This document shows positions 6,100 to 12,200 of a DNA stretch of 12,200 nucleotides, one piece after another. Made by a program: the position numbers and the translations under genes. Under the pieces are notes generated by a model that saw nothing but the letters and a program-made list of their open reading frames with translations, was not told the origin of the DNA and made no database searches. Each line of letters begins with the position of its first letter. Within the stretch, counting starts at the first letter, position 1. The stretch spans positions 1 through 12,200 of the forward strand of contig JAOPVG010000576.1 of NCBI GenBank assembly GCA_025966255.1, read 5' to 3'. Origin of the DNA: Jatrophihabitans sp. (GTDB taxonomy: Bacteria; Actinomycetota; Actinomycetes; Mycobacteriales; Jatrophihabitantaceae).

Positions 6100-8241
6100 G
6101 TGCTGCCCGAGCAACTGACCGCTGCGCTCGCCGCGCGCATGGATCGCGCCTGGCCCGGCTCCCCGTTCCCGCTCGGCGCCCACTGGGACGGCGAAGGCAC
6201 GAACTTCGCGCTGTGGTCGACGACCGCGACCGCAGTCACCGTGTGCCTGTTCGACGAGAACGGCATCGAGGCCCGCATCCCCCTCGACGACACCACGTAC
6301 CACGTGTGGCACGGCTACATCCCCGGCGTCGGACCAGGCCAGCGGTACGGCTTCCGCGTCGAGGGTCCGTTCGATCCGGCCAAGGGGCACTTCCACAACG
6401 GCCACAAGCTGCTCCTCGATCCGTACGCGCGCACGATCGAGGGCGACTTCGTCGACGACCCGTCCGTGTATCCGGGCAGCGGCGCCGACTCCGCTCCGTG
6501 CGTGCCGCGAGCGGTGATCGTGCACGACGCGTTTCCGTGGGGCGACCACCACCGTCCGAACATCGGGTGGGACGACACGGTCATCTACGAACTGCACGTG
6601 CGCGGCTTCACCGAGCAGCATCCGCTCGTCCCGGAAGAACTCCGCGGCACGTATTCGGGGCTCGCGCATCCCGCGGTGATCGAGCACCTGCGCTCGCTCG
6701 GCGTCACCGCCGTCGAGCTCATGCCGATCCACCACTTCGTCTCAGAACCGCACCTGCAGCGCCGCGGCGCGCGCAACTACTGGGGCTACAACTCGGTCGG
6801 GTTCTTCGCGCCGCACGCCGCGTACGCCGCCCGCAAGGGTGACCAGGTGCGCGAGTTCAAGGCGATGGTGCGCACCCTGCACCAGGCCGGTATCGAGGTG
6901 ATCCTCGACGTCGTCTACAACCACACCGCTGAAGGCGGTCCGGAAGGGCCGATGCTGTCCTTCCGCGGCATCGACAACGGCTCGTACTACCGGCTCGCCG
7001 AGGACGATCCGTCGCGCTATGTCGACTACACCGGCTGCGGCAACACCTTCGATCCGCGCCGGCCGTTTCCGCTGCAGTTGATCACCGACTCGCTGCGGTA
7101 CTGGATCACCGAGATGCACGTCGACGGCTTCCGCTTCGACCTCGCGTCGGCGCTGGCCCGATCCCTGCACGATGTCGACAAGCTGTCGTCGTTCTTCGAC
7201 ACGATCCACCAGGACCCGATCATCTCGCAGGTGAAGCTCATCGCCGAGCCGTGGGACGTCGGCGACGGCGGCTATCAGGTCGGCGAGTTCCCGCCGTTGT
7301 GGACGGAGTGGAACGGCAAGTACCGCGACACCGTCCGCTCGTTCTGGGCGCACGGCGCCGACGGGGTCCGCGACCTGGCCTTCCGGCTGTCCGGCTCGTC
7401 CGACCTCTACGGCGACGACGGCCGCCTGCCCATCGCGTCGATAAACTTCGTCACCGCGCACGACGGCTTCACGATGCGTGACCTCGTCTCCTACGAGACC
7501 AAGCACAACGTTGCGAACGGCGAGGGCAATCGGGACGGCACCGACGACAACCGCTCGTACAACGGCGGGGTCGAGGGTTCGCCCGCTCCACCTGAGGTCG
7601 AGACGCTGCGTCGGCGTCAGGCCCGCAATCTGCTCTCCACGCTGCTGCTCTCGACCGGCGCACCCATGCTCGTCGCCGGCGATGAGATGTGGCGGACGCA
7701 GGGCGGCAACAACAACGCGTATGTGCAGGACAACGCGGTGTCGTGGATCGACTGGGCGGGCGGCCCCGAGTCGGCCGACATGCTCGCGCTCGTCCGGCGC
7801 CTGCTCGATCTGCGGCGACGGCATCCGGTGCTGCGGCAGAGCGCGTTCTTCGAAGGACGGGAGGTAATCACCGGCGACGGGTCCCGGGCCACCAAAGACC
7901 TCGCCTGGTTCCACCCGGCCGGCCGCGAACTCGCCGAGAGCGACTGGTTCGACACCGGCCTGCGCTCCATCGGCATGTACCTGGACGGCCGCCGGCTGCG
8001 GCACCGCAGCCGGCGCGGCGAACCGATCGTCGACGACTCGTTCCTGCTCCTGCTGCACTCCGGGGACTCCGACGGCATATTCACGCTGCCGGGCGAGCCG
8101 TGGGCGAGTCGCTACGAACCGGTGATCGACACGACGTGTGTGGGCGGCGAGCCCGCTGCCCCCGCACCGGAGATCCCGGGCGGCACCGACCTGCCGATGA
8201 CCGGCCGCTCGCTGTTGCTGCTGCGCGTGCGCCGGGACTGA
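6100..8241 (+). CDS. glgX: Glycogen debranching enzyme GlgX (GH13 isoamylase type)
   Basis: This 713-residue cytoplasmic hydrolase cleaves alpha-1,6 branch points of glycogen or related glucans, freeing short maltooligosaccharides. It opens with a CBM48-like domain (PLGAHWDGEGTNFALWS), then the GH13 barrel with all four conserved regions: DVVYNHTAEGG; GFRFDLASAL with nucleophile D347; KLIAEPWDVG with acid/base E383; and NFVTAHDGFTMRDL with H454/D455. The family-typical GRDGTDDN-like stretch (GEGNRDGTDDNRSYN) and a C-terminal beta domain follow. Length is normal for GlgX/TreX. The start is GTG 6100, supported by a -10 box 7 bases upstream and leaderless geometry; ATG 6139 would drop 13 residues. 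It is divergent from the protease gene, with 111 bp between them. With the GT4 gene at the left edge it points to active alpha-glucan metabolism, although they are not in one operon. Confidence 0.97.
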   Translation: MLPEQLTAALAARMDRAWPGSPFPLGAHWDGEGTNFALWSTTATAVTVCLFDENGIEARIPLDDTTYHVWHGYIPGVGPGQRYGFRVEGPFDPAKGHFHNGHKLLLDPYARTIEGDFVDDPSVYPGSGADSAPCVPRAVIVHDAFPWGDHHRPNIGWDDTVIYELHVRGFTEQHPLVPEELRGTYSGLAHPAVIEHLRSLGVTAVELMPIHHFVSEPHLQRRGARNYWGYNSVGFFAPHAAYAARKGDQVREFKAMVRTLHQAGIEVILDVVYNHTAEGGPEGPMLSFRGIDNGSYYRLAEDDPSRYVDYTGCGNTFDPRRPFPLQLITDSLRYWITEMHVDGFRFDLASALARSLHDVDKLSSFFDTIHQDPIISQVKLIAEPWDVGDGGYQVGEFPPLWTEWNGKYRDTVRSFWAHGADGVRDLAFRLSGSSDLYGDDGRLPIASINFVTAHDGFTMRDLVSYETKHNVANGEGNRDGTDDNRSYNGGVEGSPAPPEVETLRRRQARNLLSTLLLSTGAPMLVAGDEMWRTQGGNNNAYVQDNAVSWIDWAGGPESADMLALVRRLLDLRRRHPVLRQSAFFEGREVITGDGSRATKDLAWFHPAGRELAESDWFDTGLRSIGMYLDGRRLRHRSRRGEPIVDDSFLLLLHSGDSDGIFTLPGEPWASRYEPVIDTTCVGGEPAAPAPEIPGGTDLPMTGRSLLLLRVRRD

Positions 8242-8248
8242 GGGCCGG

Positions 8249-8269
8249 GGGGCGCTCCGAAAGCGCCTT
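8249..8269 (+). terminator. Possible terminator after glgX
   Basis: GGCGCT-CCGAA-AGCGCC (8251-8267) forms a 6-bp GC-rich stem with a 5-base loop, extendable by two G-U pairs, starting 7 bases after the glgX stop and followed by only a TT. It is short but well placed. Confidence 0.4.
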
Positions 8270-8292
8270 GGGCACGGCGCGTCACCGCCTGA

Positions 8293-8298
8293 CAGACT
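8293..8298 (+). promoter_or_regulatory. Putative -10 box of the NagD-type gene (leaderless)
   Basis: CAGACT, one base from TAGACT, ends 6 bases before the ATG at 8305, and no SD is present. TTGGGC at 8268-8273 could be a weak -35, but the 19-bp spacer is long and it abuts the presumed glgX terminator. Confidence 0.3.
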
Positions 8299-8304
8299 GG
8301 CGGC

Positions 8305-9078
8305 ATGCGCGCGCCGACCGAGAGCTGGCTCACCGATATGGACGGCGTTCTCGTGCGTGAGGAGGCCGCCCTGCCCGGGGCGACTGAATTCCTCGCCCGG
8401 CTCGTCGAGCGCGAGAGGCGCTTCCTCGTCCTCACCAACAACTCGATCTTCACTCCGCGCGACCTGTCGGCCCGGCTGGTGCGGTCGGGGCTGCACGTGC
8501 CGGAGTCCGCGATCTGGACGTCGGCCCTGGCGACGGCCCGGTTCCTGGCCGACCAGTTGCCGCACGGCTCGGCCTACGTGATCGGCGAGGCGGGGCTGAC
8601 TACTGCGCTGCATGCGGAGGGCTACACGCTCACCGACCGCGATCCGGATTTCGTGGTGCTCGGGGAGACGCGTACCTACTCCTTCGAGGCCATCACCCGC
8701 GCGATCCGGCTGATCGATGGCGGGGCGCGGTTCATCGCCACGAATCCCGACGTGACCGGACCGTCGGTTGACGGACCGTTGCCCGCAACCGGATCGGTGG
8801 CCGCGCTCATCACGAAGGCGACGGGCCGCGATCCCTACTTCGTCGGCAAGCCGAACCCGATGATGTTGCGCAGCGCGCTGAACAAGATCGAGGCGCACTC
8901 GGAGAACACGGTGATGGTCGGCGACCGGATGGACACCGACGTCGTCGCCGGCATCGAGGCCGGACTGGACACGATCCTCGTGCTGAGCGGATCCACCCGC
9001 CGCGCCGACATCGAGCGCTTCCCGTGGCGCCCGGGGCGGGTGCTGGAGTCGATCAAGGACGCCATCGAACTCGTCTGA
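8305..9078 (+). CDS. HAD-IIA hydrolase, NagD / p-nitrophenylphosphatase-like
   Basis: This 257-residue cytoplasmic phosphatase has the class IIA HAD layout. Motif I is LTDMDGVLV (D11 nucleophile, D13), motif II LTNNS (T44), then a large C2 cap (about 70-175), motif III with GKPNP (K182), and motif [12 protein letters not shown] (D207, D212). NagD-type enzymes remove phosphate from nucleotides and small sugar phosphates with broad range, so a precise substrate cannot be given. The short TNNS, GKPNP and GDRMDTD motifs make the subfamily clear. The ATG at 8305 is the only sensible start; it precedes the nucleophile by the usual ten residues and has no SD, consistent with a leaderless message. 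It is a single gene between glgX and the exporter operon on the same strand. Unlike the HAD at 1421-2095 (C1 cap), it is not in a coupled operon. Confidence 0.94.
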   Translation: MRAPTESWLTDMDGVLVREEAALPGATEFLARLVERERRFLVLTNNSIFTPRDLSARLVRSGLHVPESAIWTSALATARFLADQLPHGSAYVIGEAGLTTALHAEGYTLTDRDPDFVVLGETRTYSFEAITRAIRLIDGGARFIATNPDVTGPSVDGPLPATGSVAALITKATGRDPYFVGKPNPMMLRSALNKIEAHSENTVMVGDRMDTDVVAGIEAGLDTILVLSGSTRRADIERFPWRPGRVLESIKDAIELV

Positions 9079-9129
9079 TCCGTTCGCCGTCGGAAAACTC
9101 CGTCGAAGCCTGTCGGTACCCCGTCCTAG

Positions 9130-9144
9130 GCTGGGCCTCCCAGC
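9130..9144 (+). terminator. Small hairpin after the NagD-type gene
   Basis: GCTGGG-CCT-CCCAGC is a perfect 6-bp stem with a 3-base loop, 51 bases past the stop and just ahead of the exporter promoter. It may end the upstream transcript. The stem is short, and TAGGCT (9127-9132) overlapping it could alternatively be a -10 box. Confidence 0.3.
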
Positions 9145-9156
9145 GGCGATTGCGCC

Positions 9157-9209
9157 TTGACAGCATGTGTGATGTCGTGATGACATCACGCATGACATCG
9201 GTAATGACA
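9157..9209 (+). promoter_or_regulatory. Promoter and operator of the DrrAB-type exporter operon
   Basis: A perfect -35 hexamer, TTGACA, is at 9157-9162. The spacer and presumed -10 region (best fit TGACAT, 9181-9186, 18-bp spacer) are occupied by a perfect palindrome, GTGATGTC (9169-9176), 5 bases, GACATCAC (9182-9189). ATGACATC recurs at 9180 and 9192 and as ATGACA at 9204, a strict 12-bp period. This arrangement suits a dimeric repressor, such as a TetR- or MarR-type protein, bound over the promoter, possibly by several dimers. No regulator gene lies in the window. Confidence 0.6.
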
Positions 9210-9220
9210 ACGAATCGACT

Positions 9221-9226
9221 GAGGAG
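9221..9226 (+). promoter_or_regulatory. Shine-Dalgarno of the exporter ATPase
   Basis: GAGGAG lies 5 bases before the GTG at 9232 and fixes that codon as the start. Confidence 0.8.
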
Positions 9227-9231
9227 TTCTG

Positions 9232-10227
9232 GTGGCTGACGTCATCCGCGCGGCAGGTCTCGTCAAGACTTACGGCGACGTCCACGCGCTCGACGGGCTC
9301 GATCTCGCCGTCCCCGAGGGCACGGTCCTCGGGCTGCTCGGCCCGAACGGCGCGGGCAAGACCACGGCGGTGCGCATCCTGACGACCCTGCTGGAGCCCG
9401 ACAGCGGCAGCGCCGAGGTGGCCGGCATCGATGTGCGCAAGCGGCCGGCCGAGGTCCGGGCCCGGATCGGGCTCTCGGGCCAGTACGCCGCCGTCGACGA
9501 ATACCTCACCGGTTTCGAGAACCTCGACATGATCGGGCGGCTCTACGGCCTGGGTCGGCGCCCGTCGCGGGATCGGGCGCGGGAGCTGCTGGAAAGCTTC
9601 GACCTGTCCGACGCCGGCGACCGGCCGGTCAAGACCTACTCCGGCGGCATGCGGCGGCGGCTCGACCTCGCCGGATCGCTGGTCGCGCGGCCGCCCGTGC
9701 TCTTTCTGGACGAGCCGACCACCGGTCTCGACCCCCGCAGCCGCACGGACATGTGGGAGGTCATCAACGACTTGGTGAAATCCGGCACGACGCTGTTGCT
9801 GACCACGCAGTACCTGGAGGAAGCCGACCGCCTGGCCGACCGCATCGTCGTCATCGACCACGGCAAGTCGATCGCCGAGGGAACGGCCGACGAGCTGAAG
9901 GCCCAGGTAGGTGGCGAGCGCATCGAGCTCGTCGTTGCCTCGGCCGAGGACCTGCCGACGTCCCGCGACATCCTGGCGCAACTCGCCGAGGGCGCCGTCG
10001 GTATCGATGACCACACCCGCCGGGTCACCGCGCCGGTCACCGGCGGCGCCGGCGTGCTCATCGAGGCGCTGCGCCGCCTGGACGCCGCCGGGGTGACCCT
10101 GCACGACGTCGCGCTGCGGCGGCCGACCCTCGACGACGTGTTCCTGACCCTGACCGGCCATGCCGCCGAGATCGAAGCTGACGCCGCGGCCGACACCGAC
10201 GTACCACTCGCGGAGGCAACCCGATGA
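9232..10227 (+). CDS. DrrA-type ABC exporter ATP-binding protein
   Basis: This 331-residue cytoplasmic ATPase powers an ABC-2 type exporter. Walker A GPNGAGKT is at 37-44, the Q-loop glutamine Q84 is in LSGQYAAVDEYLTG, the signature is YSGGMRRRLD (from 136), Walker B is VLFLDEPTTGLD (from 156), and TTQYLEEAD has Q193 where most ABC proteins have the H-loop histidine. The SGQYAAVDE and TTQYLEEAD wording is characteristic of the daunorubicin-resistance (DrrA) subfamily, in which Gln at that place is usual. Residues about 230-315 form the extra C-terminal domain of these proteins (LRRPTLDDVFLTLTG). The GTG start has a perfect GAGGAG SD. The stop overlaps the permease start as ATGA, so the two are co-translated. 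Substrate is unknown: DrrAB-like pairs export drugs, lipids or glycolipids. The promoter shows signs of repressor control. Confidence 0.96.
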   Translation: MADVIRAAGLVKTYGDVHALDGLDLAVPEGTVLGLLGPNGAGKTTAVRILTTLLEPDSGSAEVAGIDVRKRPAEVRARIGLSGQYAAVDEYLTGFENLDMIGRLYGLGRRPSRDRARELLESFDLSDAGDRPVKTYSGGMRRRLDLAGSLVARPPVLFLDEPTTGLDPRSRTDMWEVINDLVKSGTTLLLTTQYLEEADRLADRIVVIDHGKSIAEGTADELKAQVGGERIELVVASAEDLPTSRDILAQLAEGAVGIDDHTRRVTAPVTGGAGVLIEALRRLDAAGVTLHDVALRRPTLDDVFLTLTGHAAEIEADAAADTDVPLAEATR

Positions 10228-11069
10228 CCACCCTCACCAAGAGCATGCCGGCGCCCGGGCCGCTGACGCCCAGTCGGTTCAAGGTCTTCACCGACGGCGC
10301 CGTGGTCGCCAAGCGCAACTTGATCAAGATCAAGCGGGTGCCTGACCTGCTGGTCTTCTCGACGATGTCGCCCATCATGTTCATCCTGCTGTTCGCGTAC
10401 GTGTTCGGCAGCGCGATCCACCCACCGGGCATCGGCTATCGCGAGTTCCTGATCCCCGGCATCTTCGTGCAGACGGTGATCTTCGGCTCCACGCTCACCG
10501 GTGCCGGATTGGCCGACGACATCCAGAAGGGGATCATCGATCGCTTCCGATCCCTGCCGATGTCGCGCTCGGCCGTGCTCGTCGGGCGGACGACCAGCGA
10601 CGTGCTCAACAACGTCCTCGTCGTCGTCATCATGTCGGGCACCGGGCTCCTGGTCGGGTGGCGGATCCGGTCCTCGGTCGGTGAGGCGATCGTGGGCTTC
10701 CTGCTGCTGCTCGCCTTCGCCTACGCGATCTCGTGGATCATGGCGGTCGTCGGGCTGATCGTGCCCAGCCCGGAGGTCGTCAACAACGCCTCGTTCATGA
10801 TCATCTTCCCGTTGACGTTCATCGCGAACACCTTCGTCCCGACGCAGGGTTTCCCGACCGTGCTCAAGGCGATCGCGAACTGGAACCCGGTGTCCAGCCT
10901 GGCTCAGGCGTCCCGACAACTGTTCGGCAATACCGGTACGACGCCATTGCCGAACAGCCCGTGGTCACTGCACCACCCGATCATCTACACCCTGTTGTGG
11001 ATCGTCGGCATCCTGATCGTGTTCGTGCCGCTGGCCGTGCGGCAGTACAAGCGGGCCGCCAGCCGCTGA
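10224..11069 (+). CDS. DrrB-type ABC-2 exporter permease
   Basis: This 281-residue integral membrane protein is the partner of the preceding ATPase. A cytoplasmic N-terminus of about 40 residues rich in Lys/Arg is followed by six likely membrane helices, near residues 42-62, 76-98, 124-145, 155-177, 187-208 and 253-272. The cytoplasmic loop GIIDRFRSLPMSR after helix 2 is the ABC-2 family motif that contacts the ATPase, and FIANTFVP..GFP...K.IANWNPVS is the conserved stretch before the last helix. It ends in a basic tail (RQYKRAASR). ATG overlaps the ATPase stop by 4 bases. Length is normal for a half-size permease that works as a dimer. The operon has no third gene. Transport direction (export) follows from the family; the substrate is unknown. 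Confidence 0.95.
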   Translation: MTTLTKSMPAPGPLTPSRFKVFTDGAVVAKRNLIKIKRVPDLLVFSTMSPIMFILLFAYVFGSAIHPPGIGYREFLIPGIFVQTVIFGSTLTGAGLADDIQKGIIDRFRSLPMSRSAVLVGRTTSDVLNNVLVVVIMSGTGLLVGWRIRSSVGEAIVGFLLLLAFAYAISWIMAVVGLIVPSPEVVNNASFMIIFPLTFIANTFVPTQGFPTVLKAIANWNPVSSLAQASRQLFGNTGTTPLPNSPWSLHHPIIYTLLWIVGILIVFVPLAVRQYKRAASR

Positions 11070-11077
11070 CGGCTGAC

Positions 11078-11115
11078 GCTGCCGCGGGCCGACTCAGTCG
11101 CCGGCCCGCGGCAGC
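11078..11115. terminator. Bidirectional terminator between convergent genes
   Basis: GCTGCCGCGGGCC (11078-11090) and its exact complement (11103-11115) form a 13-bp stem around a 12-base loop that can itself fold (GACT-C-AGTC). It starts 8 bases after the permease stop. The right arm lies inside the last codons of the lipid kinase gene, so one hairpin would serve both directions. No U-tract is present, typical of high-GC actinobacteria. Confidence 0.65.
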
Positions 11116-12200
11116 AGCACCCGGATCGCTCCCGGCAGCGCGGTGAAGGTGGCCGGCAGCTCGCCCACGACCTCGCCGTCGAGGGCGATCTCGTTCCCGG
11201 GGCCGCCCGTCACGGTCAGCGACGCCCGGCGCATCGCGTGCACCCCGTGCACCGGGTTGTGCCGGCCGATGACCGTGTCGGCCAGGGCCAGGCCGAGCTG
11301 GGGCAGTGACAGACGCTCGATCGCGATCACGTCCAGCAGTCCGTCGGTCAGGCTCGCACCGGGCACCCGCATGCCGAGCACTCCGCCGAACACCGGGGCG
11401 TTGCTCACCGACATGTGCACGAGCTCGAGCGTCTCGCGCTGTCCGTCGTGCTCGATCGTGCACTCGAACGGCACATACCGACGCAACGCTCGGGCGGCGG
11501 CGACCGGGTAGGTGAGCCCGCCGAAGCGATCGCGCATCGTGCTCGTCGTGGCCAGCTGGGCGAACGCCACGTTGAGGCCGATGGTCGCCGCATTGAGGAA
11601 CACCGAGGGCGCGGCGCCCTGGATCTCCAGCCGACCGGCGTCGATGGCCGCCACCCGTCCGTCGGCGAGAGCCCGCGCCGCCTCAACCGGATGCGGCGGC
11701 ACGCCCAGCGATCGTGCGACGTCGTTGGAGGTGCCAAGCGGGATCATGGCGAGGATGGCTGAGGTGCCGGCCACGGCATTCGCCGCCGCACCGACGGATC
11801 CGTCGCCGCCCGCGGCGATCACCAGCGGCGCCCGGTCGCCGGCGTCGCGAACGAGTTCGGACACCCGCTCCAGATCCTCGACCGCGATCTCCTCGTCGAT
11901 CGTGAAGCCCGCCTCCTCGAGCGCCTCCCGAGCCGCGTCGAGGCCGTCAGCCGAACCCGAGTTCGGACTGGTGAGCAGGACCGCGTGCCGCGGCACCTCG
12001 ACGTCGAGGCTCGGGGCGTCGGGGTATTGCACCGACGACCCGCGGACGGTGGTCGCCACCCGGCCCGCCACCAAACCGGCCGCGGCTCCGAGACCCGCCC
12101 CGACAACAGCGTCGCTCGGATAGTGCACCCCGGTGTGGACCCGCGAGTACACGACGGCTCCGGCGAGCGGCAGCACCGCCGCCCCGGCTGCGGGCATGGC
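11094..12200 (-). CDS. PAP2 phosphatase / diacylglycerol-kinase-type lipid kinase fusion, 5' truncated
   Basis: The frame is open to the right edge (codon at 12198-12200), so the N-terminus lies outside the window; 368 residues are visible. Taking the in-frame ATG at 12197 as residue 1, residues 18-29 read SRVHTGVHYPSD, which is the third PAP2 phosphatase motif (SR-x5-H-x3-D), and flanking hydrophobic segments suggest a membrane enzyme. From about residue 70 a DAGK_cat-type kinase follows, with GGDGS (130-134) for ATP and PLGTSND (153-159), then the C-terminal domain with DGLLDV and LDGEVVGE. Such a protein could remove phosphate from and add phosphate to lipid substrates such as diacylglycerol/phosphatidate or isoprenoid lipids. 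Fusions of this kind are known in actinobacteria. The ATG at 12197 is internal, because the two upstream PAP2 motifs must lie before it. It is convergent with the exporter operon, sharing a terminator. Confidence 0.92.
   Translation of the reverse strand, partial: AMPAAGAAVLPLAGAVVYSRVHTGVHYPSDAVVGAGLGAAAGLVAGRVATTVRGSSVQYPDAPSLDVEVPRHAVLLTSPNSGSADGLDAAREALEEAGFTIDEEIAVEDLERVSELVRDAGDRAPLVIAAGGDGSVGAAANAVAGTSAILAMIPLGTSNDVARSLGVPPHPVEAARALADGRVAAIDAGRLEIQGAAPSVFLNAATIGLNVAFAQLATTSTMRDRFGGLTYPVAAARALRRYVPFECTIEHDGQRETLELVHMSVSNAPVFGGVLGMRVPGASLTDGLLDVIAIERLSLPQLGLALADTVIGRHNPVHGVHAMRRASLTVTGGPGNEIALDGEVVGELPATFTALPGAIRVLLPRAGD

Noticed and set aside
5989..6735. Upstream extension of the protease frame by about 250 codons.
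   Set aside because: It crosses the protease signal segment and runs antisense to glgX. The extension lacks domains, and the ATG at 5988 gives a proper signal anchor.
6742..10161. A 1139-codon open frame on the minus strand opposite glgX, the NagD-type gene and the exporter ATPase.
   Set aside because: It is antisense to three genes with complete catalytic motifs. The translation is low-complexity, rich in Arg, Gly, Val and Asp with no recognisable domain, as expected when stops are rare in high-GC DNA.
9636..10919. A 427-codon minus-strand open frame opposite the exporter genes.
   Set aside because: Antisense shadow of two genes with clear ABC motifs and membrane helices; its own translation shows no family features.
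9232..11069. Reading the exporter as a proven antibiotic-resistance or biosynthesis transporter.
   Set aside because: The DrrAB type is clear, but no biosynthetic genes are adjacent and such pairs move many substrates, so no drug role is claimed.

Overview
The window looks like chromosomal DNA from a high-GC actinobacterium. GTG starts are common, several genes appear leaderless with TANNNT -10 boxes a few bases before the start codon, and the proteins resemble actinobacterial families. It holds eleven genes: nine complete and two cut by the window edges. They are tightly packed, with no gene-free stretch over about 155 bp. I see no tRNA, rRNA, CRISPR, IS element or phage gene. It reads as core genome, not a mobile island.

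Left part (1-4758): a truncated GT4 glycosyltransferase on + meets a minus-strand operon tail to tail. In transcription order the operon is enoyl-CoA hydratase, SAM methyltransferase, HAD phosphatase, hexapeptide-repeat acyltransferase. An orphan ABC ATPase on the same strand lies upstream. The gene types, orientations and, from memory, the protein sequences resemble the M. tuberculosis Rv3032-Rv3041c segment, which is linked to 6-O-methylglucose lipopolysaccharide (MGLP) synthesis. The likely theme is building, methylating and acylating an alpha-glucan-like polysaccharide. The HAD phosphatase inside the operon is the part I cannot place in the mycobacterial layout.

Middle part (4759-9078): a membrane-anchored PepA-type trypsin-like/PDZ serine protease (-) is divergent from the glycogen debranching enzyme GlgX (+). 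A NagD-type HAD phosphatase (+) follows. All three look leaderless or nearly so.

Right part (9079-12200): a two-gene DrrA/DrrB-type ABC exporter operon (+) has an overlapping ATGA junction. Its promoter region carries a perfect TTGACA box, an 8-5-8 palindrome and 12-bp-spaced direct repeats, a strong candidate for repressor control. It converges on a PAP2 phosphatase/diacylglycerol-kinase-type lipid kinase fusion (-), truncated at the right edge. A perfect 13-bp hairpin between the two probably terminates both.

I found no clearly new biological system. The best leads are the MGLP-like locus with its extra phosphatase, the repeat-rich exporter operator, and the hairpin that overlaps the apparent start of the orphan ABC ATPase. 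All homology statements come from motif reading and memory; no database search was run.
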